Assembly (NCBI GenBank): GCA_963795715.1
Contig: CAWCIY010000003.1
Span: forward strand, 1,116,001-1,180,000
DNA length: 64,000 nt
Origin: JAFEDN01 sp963795715
Lineage (GTDB): Bacteria; Pseudomonadota; Gammaproteobacteria; Coxiellales; Coxiellaceae
Reading direction: 5' to 3'
The position numbers were made by a program, and so were the translations under genes. This document shows positions 25,938 to 35,362 of this stretch, in pieces; the stretch's first letter is position 1, and the number at the start of each line of letters is the position of its first letter. The notes beneath the pieces were generated by a model that saw only the letters and a list, made by a program, of their open reading frames with translations, made no database searches and was not told the origin of the DNA.

Positions 25938-26962
25938 GCATCTATCCATTCATATCACGTTCTGTCGAAGTAATTTGGTACCAAAAAAAATTTTTTTCTT
26001 ATTTGCTATATCCGTTTTCTTGGATCTACCGGCTTGTGTTAGTGATATGCCGTTGCCAGTATCGGCTTAAATTCAAAAAAAAGAGCCAATTTCCTGTTCC
26101 GATAGTAGTGGTAGGTAACATCACAGTGGGTGGCTCTGGAAAAACGCCTTTGGCGGTTGCTTTAGCAAAATGGTTTAAACAATGTGGTTGGCAGCCTGGC
26201 ATAGTCAGCCGTGGTTATAGTGGCATTAGTACTTCCAGTCCAAGGGTTGTTTTGCCTACTACAGATCCTATTTTAGTAGGGGAGGAAGCGGTTTTGCTGG
26301 CCTCAAAAACAGGTTGTGCTGTGGTCGTGGCCAAAGATCGTGTAGCTGCAGTTGAATATTTACTCACACAGTTTAATTGTAACCTGGTTATCAGTGATGA
26401 TGGTTTACAACATTGGCCTTTGAGTAGAGATGTAGATATTGCGGTAGTTGATGGCCAACGACGTTTCGGAAATGGTTATTGCTTACCCGCAGGTCCATTA
26501 AGAGAGCCGATTGAAAGATTAACCGAAGTCGATTTTATTGTTAATAATGGCGGAGAAAGCGCTGGTGAATGGAGCATGTCTTTAATTCCGGGGCAAATTT
26601 ATCAGCTAAATCGGCCAGAGCGATCTATAACCGCAGACGAGCTAAAAGATCGGTCTGTTCATGCAGTGGCCGGCATAGGTAATCCGCAACGTTTTTTTGA
26701 TAGTTTAAAAAAACTAGGATTCAAAATTATTCCGCATGCTTTTCCAGACCATTATTTTTTTAAAAAAGCAGACCTGGAATTTGCTGACGATGCTGTCATC
26801 ATCATGACGGAAAAAGACGCTGTGAAATGCCGAGACTTTGCCAATGACAGAATGTGGTGTTTACCGGTACATGCGGAATTACCAGAGTTATTTTTACGAA
26901 AATTGCACCAAAAAATAAATATCAGTCAGAAAAACAAATCATTGGAGAGTGCAAAATCGTGA
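25934..26962 (+). CDS. lpxK: Tetraacyldisaccharide 4'-kinase LpxK
   Basis: Phosphorylates the 4' position of the lipid A precursor at the inner membrane. 342 residues: an N-terminal membrane-associated helix (MSIYPFISRSVEVIWYQKKF...), P-loop VGNITVGGSGKTPLA (about 60-74), SRGYSG, DGLQHWPLSRDVDIAVVDG and the C-terminal VAGIGNPQRFFDSLKKLG, all family hallmarks. Translationally coupled to msbA. Together they indicate an LPS-bearing Gram-negative cell. Confidence 0.95.
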   Translation: MSIYPFISRSVEVIWYQKKFFSYLLYPFSWIYRLVLVICRCQYRLKFKKKSQFPVPIVVVGNITVGGSGKTPLAVALAKWFKQCGWQPGIVSRGYSGISTSSPRVVLPTTDPILVGEEAVLLASKTGCAVVVAKDRVAAVEYLLTQFNCNLVISDDGLQHWPLSRDVDIAVVDGQRRFGNGYCLPAGPLREPIERLTEVDFIVNNGGESAGEWSMSLIPGQIYQLNRPERSITADELKDRSVHAVAGIGNPQRFFDSLKKLGFKIIPHAFPDHYFFKKADLEFADDAVIIMTEKDAVKCRDFANDRMWCLPVHAELPELFLRKLHQKINISQKNKSLESAKS

Positions 26963-26985
26963 CTTGCCGGATATTCACCACCTGG

Positions 26986-27399
26986 TCAAATTGGTAGTAA
27001 CTGTACACCTAATCGTTCTGCGGCTTCACGCAATAATTTGTCTTTGGTTGCAAGCGGCAGTCCCATGCGAAGGGCCAGTTCTAAATAGGACGCATCATAG
27101 GTGGTCAGCTTTTCAGTATAGGCTAAAGATAAAATTTCATGGAAACTTTTGCTCGTAGTCTCTAAGTCTATTTCAATGTTGATATGATTAAACAGCTCTA
27201 CAAATTGAGTCATATCGGCGTAAGTAATTCGTTTGCGCCGCTGTGCGGATAATAAAATATTGCTGATTTCCAATGGCCAGATTGCTGGGACCCAGGCTGT
27301 TTCCAGTTCCAATCTGTCTAATAATTGCGTGGTTTGGGCTGTCGCTTCATCGGCGAAGCACCATGCAAGAGCGATAGAGGCATCTAAAACAAACCCCAT
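26986..27399 (-). CDS. PIN-domain toxin (VapC family)
   Basis: 137 residues, a probable RNase toxin. The PIN-domain acidic residues are visible: LDASIALAW (first Asp), PLEISNILL (Glu), TTYDASYLELAL (Asp) and LATKDKLLREAA (last Asp). The start overlaps the last bases of the antitoxin gene (TAATG), the classic arrangement. The full frame and catalytic set suggest a working toxin. It is convergent with lpxK, 23 bp from its stop. Confidence 0.88.
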   Translation of the reverse strand: MGFVLDASIALAWCFADEATAQTTQLLDRLELETAWVPAIWPLEISNILLSAQRRKRITYADMTQFVELFNHINIEIDLETTSKSFHEILSLAYTEKLTTYDASYLELALRMGLPLATKDKLLREAAERLGVQLLPI

Positions 27400-27638
27400 T
27401 ATCTACGCCCTTCATCGCGTAATGTTTTCCAGTCCAGTTCGCCTAAAGTATGCAGTTGAGCTAATTGCTTAAATCGTTGAATCGTTAATTTTATCTGTTC
27501 TCGATCAGAACCGGTAACAGGTACTAGCCGTGCAACGGGTCGGCCATGTTTGGTAATGATAACGGATACACCTTTCTCAACCTCGTCTAGAATGGAAGAA
27601 AAGTGAGTTTTTGCCTGAAAAGCGCCAATAGTTTGCAT
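27399..27638 (-). CDS. Antitoxin, Phd/YefM family
   Basis: 79 residues from ATG 27638 (MQTIGAFQAKTHFSSILDEV). The N-terminal DNA-binding fold includes the family motif VSVIITKHGRPVARLVPV. The C-terminal tail (LGELDWKTLRDEGRR) would bind and block the PIN toxin encoded directly downstream. The longer frame adds MKEKNI before a less likely start. These proteins normally repress their own operon; no operator was identified. Confidence 0.88.
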   Translation of the reverse strand: MQTIGAFQAKTHFSSILDEVEKGVSVIITKHGRPVARLVPVTGSDREQIKLTIQRFKQLAQLHTLGELDWKTLRDEGRR

Positions 27639-27794
27639 AATATTTTTCTCTTTCAACTAGTCTAAAACTAGCATTTAATTGGATTACAGTCAAATTTTCA
27701 ATCAGGTTAAAATTTTGACTACGGCGCAAGGGCAGTGTGGATGAGCAAATATTCGGAAGGTGGCTTGCAGCTATAAGAGTGTTTTAAATGAAGG

Positions 27795-29237
27795 CTATTC
27801 ACTTGATAATTTTTTCTTCAAAAGCTCATTCACTTGTTGCGGGTTGGCTTTGCCGCGAGTCGACTGCATGACTTTTCCGACGAAGAAAGCGAATAATTTT
27901 TCTTTACCGGCTCGATATTGGGCAGTTTGTTCCGGATTTTCTTGAATGATTTTGTCGATCACTTGTTCTAGCGCACTGCTATCAGTAATTTGTTTTAAGC
28001 CCTGTTTTTCAATAACCGTGTCAGCATCGCTTTCTCCTTGCCATAAAGCGAGAAAAACTTGTTTAGCAATGTTGTTAGATATGGTGCCATCATGGATGCG
28101 TTTTAATAAACCACCCAGTTGGGCTGGAGCAACAGGACTATTGTGGATGTTAAGATTCTCTTTATTTAAAGCCGCCGCTAATTCACCAGCAACCCAGTTC
28201 GCTGCCATTTTAGGCGGAACTTCTGGCGCCTGCTCTAAGACAGACTCAAAATAATGGGCTGTTTCACGCGACATAGCTAATAAATTGGCGTCATAGGTAT
28301 TCAGTTGGTAGTCTTTTAGGAAGCGCGCCCGCTTTTCCCAAGGTAGCTCAGGGAGGGAACTGCGGACGGTATCAATAAAATCGTCGTTGATTTCTACTGG
28401 CAGTAAATCGGGATCTGCAAAATATCGATAATCATGCGCTTCTTCCTTACTGCGCATTGAACGGGTGATGCCTTGTTGGGCGTCATATTGGCGGGTTTCT
28501 TGGATAATTTTGCCACCGCCTTCTAAAATTTCAATTTGGCGTTGAATTTCATAAATAATGGCTTGTTCGATAAACCGAAATGAATTAAGGTTTTTCAATT
28601 CGGTACGAGTGCCGAACTTGCTGGAACCTTTAGGCCGGACCGATACATTCACATCACAGCGAAACATGCCTTCTTGCATGTTAGCTTCGCTTACCCCTAG
28701 GTAACGCACCAGATTATGTAGAGTTTTTAAATAAGCGACCGCTTCTTTGGCTGATCGTATATCGGGTTCAGAAACGATTTCTAATAACGGCATACCGGCC
28801 CGGTTTAGATCGATTCCAGAGACCCCAGCCATGCCCTCATGTAGGGATTTGCCAGCATCTTCTTCTAAATGGGCGCGAGTAATACCGATACGTTTTTCAA
28901 CGCCATCATCTAATACAATATTTAATGAACCAGGGCCGACGACAGGCAGATCATACTGACTAATTTGATAGCCTTTAGGTAAATCTGGGTAGAAATAATT
29001 TTTTCTAGCAAACACGCATCGAGGTAAAATTTGAGCGTTGATGCTTAATCCAAACCGTACTGCGAGCACTAGGGCCTGGCTATTGAGCACGGGCAAAACT
29101 CCGGGTAGGCCCAAGTCAATGGCGCTGGCTTGGGTGTTCGGTTCTCCGCCAAACACACAAGGTGCTCCAGAAAATATTTTTGATTTAGTGGCTAGTTGTG
29201 TATGTACTTCTAAGCCGATAATAGGTTCCCATTCCAT
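27795..29237 (-). CDS. gatB: Asp-tRNA(Asn)/Glu-tRNA(Gln) amidotransferase subunit B
   Basis: 480 residues. Binds and phosphorylates mischarged tRNA so that GatA-derived ammonia can amidate it. Typical start MEWEPIIGLEVHTQLATKSKIFSGAP, then KNYFYPDLPKGYQISQYDLP, RTELKNLNSFRFIEQAI, and the C-terminal YqeY-like tRNA-binding tail ending in GKANPQQVNELLKKKL. It is complete. It stands alone, 10 kb from gatC-gatA and on the other strand. Confidence 0.95.
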   Translation of the reverse strand: MEWEPIIGLEVHTQLATKSKIFSGAPCVFGGEPNTQASAIDLGLPGVLPVLNSQALVLAVRFGLSINAQILPRCVFARKNYFYPDLPKGYQISQYDLPVVGPGSLNIVLDDGVEKRIGITRAHLEEDAGKSLHEGMAGVSGIDLNRAGMPLLEIVSEPDIRSAKEAVAYLKTLHNLVRYLGVSEANMQEGMFRCDVNVSVRPKGSSKFGTRTELKNLNSFRFIEQAIIYEIQRQIEILEGGGKIIQETRQYDAQQGITRSMRSKEEAHDYRYFADPDLLPVEINDDFIDTVRSSLPELPWEKRARFLKDYQLNTYDANLLAMSRETAHYFESVLEQAPEVPPKMAANWVAGELAAALNKENLNIHNSPVAPAQLGGLLKRIHDGTISNNIAKQVFLALWQGESDADTVIEKQGLKQITDSSALEQVIDKIIQENPEQTAQYRAGKEKLFAFFVGKVMQSTRGKANPQQVNELLKKKLSSE

Positions 29238-29498
29238 TTGCTCAATTTAACATAAACTTTTTTGATCAACAATACGGGTGTGATTTTTTCTGTGGGGCGC
29301 TAGGATAGCCCCCCATTGGCAATCATCGCTGGGCCTCAGTCTTTAATTTTACTGATCGCTGTTTCTGTCCAAGTTTTTTTGTTAATATAACCATTAGCCG
29401 CCGGTTTTAAGTATCTAATGATTGACTTCCTAGCCCTAACTAACTATATTTTTACACTTCTATTTTCGTAACCCTACATATGATATGGATTGTTTTTT

Positions 29499-30275
29499 AT
29501 GTTGTTTCAAGGATACGTGAGTTACGCTTTAGTGGGTGCAGTGTGTACGCTTTTAGTCGGCATGACTGGATGTGGCGGTGGCTCTTTAATGACGCCTCTG
29601 TTGATCTTGTGCGGGCAAAGTCCTTCTATGGCCGTGGGTACGGATTTATTGTATGCTTGTCTAAGTAAAGGTATCTTTGTGTGGCGCTACGGACGATTAG
29701 GCATAATTAACTGGCGGGCAGTCAAGTTATTATGCCTTGGTGCTGTGCCCATGACCGTAATCATCACTATCCTCTTGCACTGGTTACCCCATCACAATAG
29801 TGATCAATTAATAGCGCATATTTTAGGAGTAATGCTGGTTATTTCGGCTTTGCTGATGCTCACCAAAAAACGGCTAGTTGCATTCATTAAAAAAAATGAG
29901 CCAAGATTTAAAAAATATAACCCGCGGCTTACGGTTATCTGTGGCGGATTATTAGGGTTCTCTATTAGCTTAAGTTCGGTGGGCGCTGGCACTATCGGTG
30001 TTTTATTGATCTTAATGCTCTATCCTTGGTTATCTTCCATTGAAATAATAGGAACGGATTTGGCGCAAAGCGTACCGATCACTTTAGTAGCCGGGATAGG
30101 CCATCTGACGGTAGGCGACGTCAACTTTCCGGTGCTGGGGGCATTATTGGCAGGTGCAGTGCCTATGGCTTTTTTAACGACTTTTATCACTCCACGTATT
30201 CCCGAAAAATTGTTGCAGTTTGGTATGGCTGCCTTATTATGTTTTTTAGGATTGAATTTTTTAATTCCCTTGTGA
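29499..30275 (+). CDS. TauE/SafE family membrane permease
   Basis: About 258 residues with 8 predicted membrane helices and the glycine-rich TauE signature in both halves (LVGMTGCGGGSLMTPLLIL with VGTDLLYA; SLSSVGAGTIGVLLILMLYP with GTDLAQSVP). Family members export sulfite or sulfonates, or are proposed to move other sulfur anions. It is placed 21 bp before cysH in the sulfate reduction operon, so it probably moves sulfate or sulfite here; direction cannot be told. ATG 29499 is preferred to TTG 29490. The 260-bp gap between it and the divergent gatB should hold the operon promoter, but I see no clear one. Confidence 0.85.
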   Translation: MLFQGYVSYALVGAVCTLLVGMTGCGGGSLMTPLLILCGQSPSMAVGTDLLYACLSKGIFVWRYGRLGIINWRAVKLLCLGAVPMTVIITILLHWLPHHNSDQLIAHILGVMLVISALLMLTKKRLVAFIKKNEPRFKKYNPRLTVICGGLLGFSISLSSVGAGTIGVLLILMLYPWLSSIEIIGTDLAQSVPITLVAGIGHLTVGDVNFPVLGALLAGAVPMAFLTTFITPRIPEKLLQFGMAALLCFLGLNFLIPL

Positions 30276-30296
30276 GGCTGAAAAAGGAGGTTAGTA

Positions 30297-31037
30297 ATGA
30301 CAGATTTATCATCTCAAATAAGCCAGTTGGCATTAGAATTACGTACCCAAGAACCGTTGAGCATTCTACGTTTCGCCCTGCAAAATATAAAAAATATTGC
30401 GATTGCTTTTAGCGGGGCTGAAGATGTCGTGCTGATTAATATGGCGGTACAACTCGATAAAAAAGTTCGCGTATTTTGCATAGACACTGGCCGCTTGCAT
30501 TCTGAAACCTACCAATTTATGGAAAAAGTCCGACAACATTACCAGATTAACCTGGAAATATTATTCCCTAATGCCAAAAATGTTGCCGATTTTGTATTAA
30601 ACAAAGGTTTATTTAGTTTTTATGAAGATGGCCACACGGGCTGTTGCCAAATTCGCAAAGTGCAACCTTTACAACAATATTTATCAACATTGGATGGGTG
30701 GGTTACCGGACAGCGTCGTGATCAGAGTCCCGGTACGCGTTCGCAGGTGGAGGTGATTGAAAAAGATATGTCTTTTTCTACTGACGAACGTTCGCTGATT
30801 AAATTCAATCCCTTGGCCTTATGGACATCTAATCAGGTTTGGGATTATATCCTAACCCAGCAAGTGCCTTACAATACACTGCATGCCCAAGGTTTTAAAA
30901 GCATTGGCTGTGCGCCGTGCACGCGTGCTGTTTTACCTGGTCAGCATGAACGTGAAGGCCGGTGGTGGTGGGAATCTACTACTGCCAAAGAATGTGGTTT
31001 ACATCAAAATACACAGTTAGTTAAGGAGAGTGTGTAA
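30297..31037 (+). CDS. cysH: Phosphoadenylyl/adenylyl-sulfate reductase CysH
   Basis: 246 residues. Reduces activated sulfate to sulfite with thioredoxin or glutaredoxin. Motifs: AFSGAEDVVLINM (adenylyl-binding loop), DTGRLHSETY, TGQRRDQSPGTR and the C-terminal KECGLHQ with the catalytic Cys. Paired cysteines (CCQIRKVQ and GCAPCTRAV) are those that bind a 4Fe-4S cluster in APS-type enzymes, so APS is the likely substrate. This fits the absence of an APS kinase gene in the operon. The stop overlaps the sat ATG by one base (TAATG). Confidence 0.93.
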   Translation: MTDLSSQISQLALELRTQEPLSILRFALQNIKNIAIAFSGAEDVVLINMAVQLDKKVRVFCIDTGRLHSETYQFMEKVRQHYQINLEILFPNAKNVADFVLNKGLFSFYEDGHTGCCQIRKVQPLQQYLSTLDGWVTGQRRDQSPGTRSQVEVIEKDMSFSTDERSLIKFNPLALWTSNQVWDYILTQQVPYNTLHAQGFKSIGCAPCTRAVLPGQHEREGRWWWESTTAKECGLHQNTQLVKESV

Positions 31038-32227
31038 TGTCTTTAATCCCACATGGCGGTCAATTAGTCGAATTATTTCCTAGTATTCAGGAGCGGCAAG
31101 CTGTTTTGCAACAAGCACAGTCTTTAGTTGCCATTACCTTATCACCGCGGCAATTATGTGATATTGAATTAATACTCAATGGTGGATTTTCCCCTTTAAC
31201 CGGATTTTTGAGTCAAAAAGATTATGTTTCCGTATTGCAAGACATGTGTTTAACCTCGGGAACTTTATGGCCTATCCCCATTACGCTAGATGTGAGCGCT
31301 GCAGTTGCAAATTCAATTGGTATAGGTCAACGCATTGTGTTGCAGGACAATGCGCAAAGAGTAATAGCGTTGATGGACGTGACTGACCGTTGGCAACCCG
31401 ATAAGCAATACGAAGCACAAATGGTTTTCGGAACTGCAACAGACGACCATCCGGGTGTCGCTACATTGATGCACCAAACAGGCGACGTTTATCTGGGTGG
31501 GTCTTTAATTGGCATGCAACTGCCACACCAGACTGACTTCCTGGACTTACGCAAAACCCCGCAAGATTTACGCCATGAATTTCAAACCCGTGGCTGGCAG
31601 AAAATAGTAGCTTTTCAAACGCGTAACCCAATGCATCGTGCGCATATCGAATTAACTTTACTGGCGGCTCATCAAATTGGCGGTCATACGCTTATTCATC
31701 CGGTGGTGGGAATGACTAAACCCGGCGATATTAATTACATTACGCGGCTGCATTGTTATCAACATATTCTTAAATATTATCCAGCGAACAGTACACAATT
31801 GAGTTTATTACCCATTGCCATGCGCATGGCTGGTCCGCGTGAAGCGCTGTGGCATGGTATTATTCGCAAAAATTATGGATGTACCCATTTTATTGTTGGG
31901 CGTGACCATGCAGGTCCCGGAAAGGATCGTCATGGAAAAGATTTTTACAATCCTTATGCAGCGCAAGAATTATTTACCCAATATCAGAAAGAATTAGTCA
32001 TTGCCTTAGTGCCATTTAAGGAAATGGTTTATATCCAACAAACGGGAATTTATAAATCAGTGGATGAAGTTAATGCTAATGAAGTTGTGATGAGTATTTC
32101 TGGCACGGAAATACGTAAACGGTTACAAGAAGGGCAAGAAATCCCAGCGTGGTTTTCTTATCCGGAAGTGATTGAGGAATTAAGAAAAGCCTATCGTCAG
32201 GGAGGCGCTACAGTGAGTATTGTTTAA
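31037..32227 (+). CDS. sat: Sulfate adenylyltransferase (ATP sulfurylase), Sat type
   Basis: 396 residues. Activates sulfate with ATP to APS, the first step of the pathway. N-terminal PUA-like domain (LCDIELILNGGFSPLTGFL) and catalytic domain with QTRNPMHRAHIEL (the HxxH nucleotide site), HPVVGMTKPGDI, MRMAGPREALWH, VGRDHAGPGKD and SGTEIRKRL. This is the monofunctional Sat form, not the CysDN heterodimer usual in gammaproteobacteria, and carries no fused kinase. One-base overlaps with both neighbours indicate translational coupling. Confidence 0.95.
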   Translation: MSLIPHGGQLVELFPSIQERQAVLQQAQSLVAITLSPRQLCDIELILNGGFSPLTGFLSQKDYVSVLQDMCLTSGTLWPIPITLDVSAAVANSIGIGQRIVLQDNAQRVIALMDVTDRWQPDKQYEAQMVFGTATDDHPGVATLMHQTGDVYLGGSLIGMQLPHQTDFLDLRKTPQDLRHEFQTRGWQKIVAFQTRNPMHRAHIELTLLAAHQIGGHTLIHPVVGMTKPGDINYITRLHCYQHILKYYPANSTQLSLLPIAMRMAGPREALWHGIIRKNYGCTHFIVGRDHAGPGKDRHGKDFYNPYAAQELFTQYQKELVIALVPFKEMVYIQQTGIYKSVDEVNANEVVMSISGTEIRKRLQEGQEIPAWFSYPEVIEELRKAYRQGGATVSIV

Positions 32228-33666
32228 TGGATTGGTTACCTCTACAGATTAACGTGCGAAAACGCAGGTGTTTAATTGTGGGTGGCGGTGAAGTTGCGGC
32301 GCGTAAGTGTGAATTACTGTTACGTGCTGGTGCTATAGTCATGGTCATTGCACCGGAACTGTGTATCATTTTGCAGGAACGTTTGCACGCAGGTGAATTC
32401 ATCTATTTTCCAGGCACTTTTGCGCAACAACAGTCATTGATCAACTCTTGTTTTCTGGTTATTGCCGCTACGAACCAGAAAACCGTGAATCAACACATTG
32501 CTGAATCTGCGCAAAATCAGGGGATATTAGTTAATGTCGTAGATGATGGAGCGGTTTCTAGCGTTATTTTTCCCGCGTTGATCGATAGAACACCGGTAAC
32601 GATAGCGATAGGTAGTAGTGGCTATTCAGCACTGTTGACTCGCGCAATCAAATCACTCATTGAAATTCAATTACCTGCTAATCTGGGGATTTTCGCGCAA
32701 ACGCTAAAAGCATTGCGCAAAAAGGTGATGCATTTATTGCCCTCGCGTCAGCAACGCCAAGTATTTTTACAAAAAACGATGAACGATTTTTTAACGGCTA
32801 AACTGGTGCTGGGTCATTCATCCACACAGGCATTGAAAACTGTAGAAAATGCGTTAACCTCGTGGGCGTCAAACATTGCTGTGCCTATCGGTCAAGTTTA
32901 TATTATCGGCGCAGGTCCTGGCGATCCTGAGTTGCTGACGCTTAAAGCTTATCGTATTTTGCAAAATTGCGATGTTGTCTTGTACGATCATTTAGTGACG
33001 CCCGCTATTTTGGAATATATTCGCCGTGATGCAAAAAAAATTTTAGTGGGTAAACGCGCTGGAGACCATCACTGCACACAAACCGATATTCATCAACAGT
33101 TGTTGCAGTATGCGCAAGAAGGATTACAAGTGGTCCGTTTGAAGGGTGGTGATCCGGCACTGTTTGCCCGCTTTGGCGAAGAAGCTGAATTTTTAACAGC
33201 ACAGCAAATTCCTTATGAGGTAATTCCTGGTATTACTGCGGCATTAGGGTGTGCAGCGTCATTAAAAATCCCCTTGACTCATCGTGATCTGGCCAGTGGT
33301 TGTCTATTGGTTACTGCCCATCATTGCCGCGAAAAAAAGCCGATCGATTGGTCAGCGTTAGCCAAGAGTGATTATACGTTGGTATTTTATATGGGCGTGA
33401 AATCGATTCCCGAAATCAGTACACAATTGCTGGCTGCCGGAATGTCACCGCAAACTCCACTGGCGGTTGTGATCGATGGTACTCGCCTGGATGAGAAAGT
33501 GTGGATGACTACTTTAGCCGAAGCGCCGCAAGTAATAATGGAGCAATCTTCGTCAGGTCCAGGGTTAATTATTGTTGGTGAAGTGTTGCGATTATTCAAC
33601 ATGAATCAGAAAAAAGATGAGATGCCTATCTCACAACCACAAGAGGAAAATGCATATGGTCGCTAA
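32227..33666 (+). CDS. cysG: Siroheme synthase CysG (fused dehydrogenase/chelatase and methyltransferase)
   Basis: 479 residues. Makes siroheme from uroporphyrinogen III for the sulfite reductase next to it. The N-terminal half is precorrin-2 dehydrogenase/ferrochelatase (WLPLQINVRKRRCLIVGGGEVAARK, dinucleotide-binding GGGEVA). The C-terminal half, from about 220, is SUMT methyltransferase (VYIIGAGPGDPELLTLKAYR, VLYDHLV, VRLKGGDPALFARFGEEAEFL, PGITAALGCAA). It overlaps sat by one base and the next gene by about 17 bp. Confidence 0.95.
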   Translation: MDWLPLQINVRKRRCLIVGGGEVAARKCELLLRAGAIVMVIAPELCIILQERLHAGEFIYFPGTFAQQQSLINSCFLVIAATNQKTVNQHIAESAQNQGILVNVVDDGAVSSVIFPALIDRTPVTIAIGSSGYSALLTRAIKSLIEIQLPANLGIFAQTLKALRKKVMHLLPSRQQRQVFLQKTMNDFLTAKLVLGHSSTQALKTVENALTSWASNIAVPIGQVYIIGAGPGDPELLTLKAYRILQNCDVVLYDHLVTPAILEYIRRDAKKILVGKRAGDHHCTQTDIHQQLLQYAQEGLQVVRLKGGDPALFARFGEEAEFLTAQQIPYEVIPGITAALGCAASLKIPLTHRDLASGCLLVTAHHCREKKPIDWSALAKSDYTLVFYMGVKSIPEISTQLLAAGMSPQTPLAVVIDGTRLDEKVWMTTLAEAPQVIMEQSSSGPGLIIVGEVLRLFNMNQKKDEMPISQPQEENAYGR

Positions 33667-35362
33667 ACTAGGTTTGACACCCTTTGAAAAAGATAAATTA
33701 ACCATTGATCCTAATTTTGATTTTCAGGAAATGGGCGCACGCGCTTTTGCAGACATTACCAGCAATGAGATCGGTCTTTTTAAATGGTCGGGTATTTACC
33801 ATCAATTGCAGAAGGGTTTTTTTATGATGCGCGTGCGCATTCCCGGTGGATTATTACAAGCGACGCAATTGCGGCAATTAGGCGAAATTGCCGAACAATA
33901 TGCGCAAAATGAATTATGTCTCACCACACGGCAAACTTTTCAATTTCACTGGTTACGTAAAGAGGATCTGCACCCAGTGATTGAAGCATTAAAAAACATT
34001 AATATTGCCACAACCAATTGCTGTGGCGATGTAGTGCGCAATGTGACTACCTGTCATTTGCAAGGGGTTTGTCCGTATGAGGTGACGGATACGCGCAAAG
34101 TCATTGAGTGGATTGATAAAGACCCGGAATTTTTAGAAGAACAACGCAATCTCACCCGCAAACATAAAATCACCGTTAGTGGTTGCGGTTCTGCTTGCGG
34201 TTTGCAATTAATGAATTGTCAGGCGTGGTCGCCGATCACACGGCACAATGATGCTACGGGGATAAAAGAAACTGGATGGGTGTATTTTGCCGGTGGCGGC
34301 TTAGGTCAAAGTCCTTTTTTAGCAAAGCAAATTTTTTCTTGGGTGCCGGAAACCTTAGTATTAGAAGTAACCCGAGCGGCAGTGGAAGCTCACAACCGCT
34401 TTGGCGATCGGCAAAAACGTAAATTTGGCCGGTTAAAATATATTGTGGATAAATTTGGTCAAAAAGGTTTTGCATTGCAATTATTAAAAATTCTGCAAGA
34501 ACGAGGCATCACGGATTGGGAACAGATTGAAATTGCAGAGCAGGAAAAACCGAATATTGCTCTGGCGCCCTTTATTGGTCAAACCGTGATTCCACAACGG
34601 CAAACCGGTTTAAATGTAGTGCGGGTGATGATTCGCCGTGCAGAAATTTCCGGCAAAGAAGCGCGTTTTTTTGCGGCACTCGCTGAACAATACGGCAATG
34701 GTGAAATTATGTTAAGCGTGCGTCAGAATTTGTATCTCTATGGCGTGCCGGATGAAAAAGTGACTGCGTTGCTAACTGCGCTTAAAAATAACGGCTATCG
34801 CCTGCAAGGTTTGGAACAATTACCAGACGTTGTCGCTTGCGTTGGCACCACGTATTGTAATCTCGCGGTATCCGATACCCCTAACGGCTATAAACAAATC
34901 ATGGATGCCTTTGCGGAAAATGCAGAATTTTGGGCGGAAGTAGGTCCATTAACGATTAATATGAATGGTTGCCCCAACTCATGTGCCCATCATTGGGTAA
35001 ACGATATCGGGCTGCGCGGCACTAAGGAAATGCGTACGGTCGGTAGTGAAGAAGGTTTTACGATTTATGTTGGCGGTAGTCTGGAAGGCGCCGGTCACTT
35101 GGGTGAAGATTTGCAGGATGTCGCTATCCGTGAATTGGTGCCGACACTGCGGCAGTTATTACAAATTTATCTGCAGTATCGCCGCAGTGGCGCCGAGCGT
35201 TTTGGAGATTTTACCCGGCGTGTCGGCATTACGCAACTCAGACAACTATTAGCAGAAACTCCAAAGGAAGAATCTATTAACACAGAATCGATCAATCAAC
35301 GTAACCTGAAATTAGCAGCTACCTTTCAAGCCGTGTTGCAAGAGAGTGTGAATCATGAGTAA
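33650..35362 (+). CDS. Siroheme 4Fe-4S sulfite (nitrite) reductase
   Basis: About 570 residues. Six-electron reduction of sulfite to sulfide, with siroheme and one 4Fe-4S cluster. Two ferredoxin-like half domains (GGLLQATQLRQLGEIAEQYA; VMIRRAEISGKEARFFAALA) and the cluster/siroheme ligands CVGTTYC and NGCPNSCAHHW (Cys-x5-Cys, Cys-x3-Cys). A second cysteine-rich stretch, SGCGSACGLQLMNCQ, lies near 180-195. The start is ATG 33650 or 33656, after agagga; the longer frame from 33617 lies inside cysG. No CysJ flavoprotein is near; the next gene is the probable electron donor. Sulfite is preferred to nitrite because of the operon. Confidence 0.88.
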   Translation: MHMVAKLGLTPFEKDKLTIDPNFDFQEMGARAFADITSNEIGLFKWSGIYHQLQKGFFMMRVRIPGGLLQATQLRQLGEIAEQYAQNELCLTTRQTFQFHWLRKEDLHPVIEALKNINIATTNCCGDVVRNVTTCHLQGVCPYEVTDTRKVIEWIDKDPEFLEEQRNLTRKHKITVSGCGSACGLQLMNCQAWSPITRHNDATGIKETGWVYFAGGGLGQSPFLAKQIFSWVPETLVLEVTRAAVEAHNRFGDRQKRKFGRLKYIVDKFGQKGFALQLLKILQERGITDWEQIEIAEQEKPNIALAPFIGQTVIPQRQTGLNVVRVMIRRAEISGKEARFFAALAEQYGNGEIMLSVRQNLYLYGVPDEKVTALLTALKNNGYRLQGLEQLPDVVACVGTTYCNLAVSDTPNGYKQIMDAFAENAEFWAEVGPLTINMNGCPNSCAHHWVNDIGLRGTKEMRTVGSEEGFTIYVGGSLEGAGHLGEDLQDVAIRELVPTLRQLLQIYLQYRRSGAERFGDFTRRVGITQLRQLLAETPKEESINTESINQRNLKLAATFQAVLQESVNHE

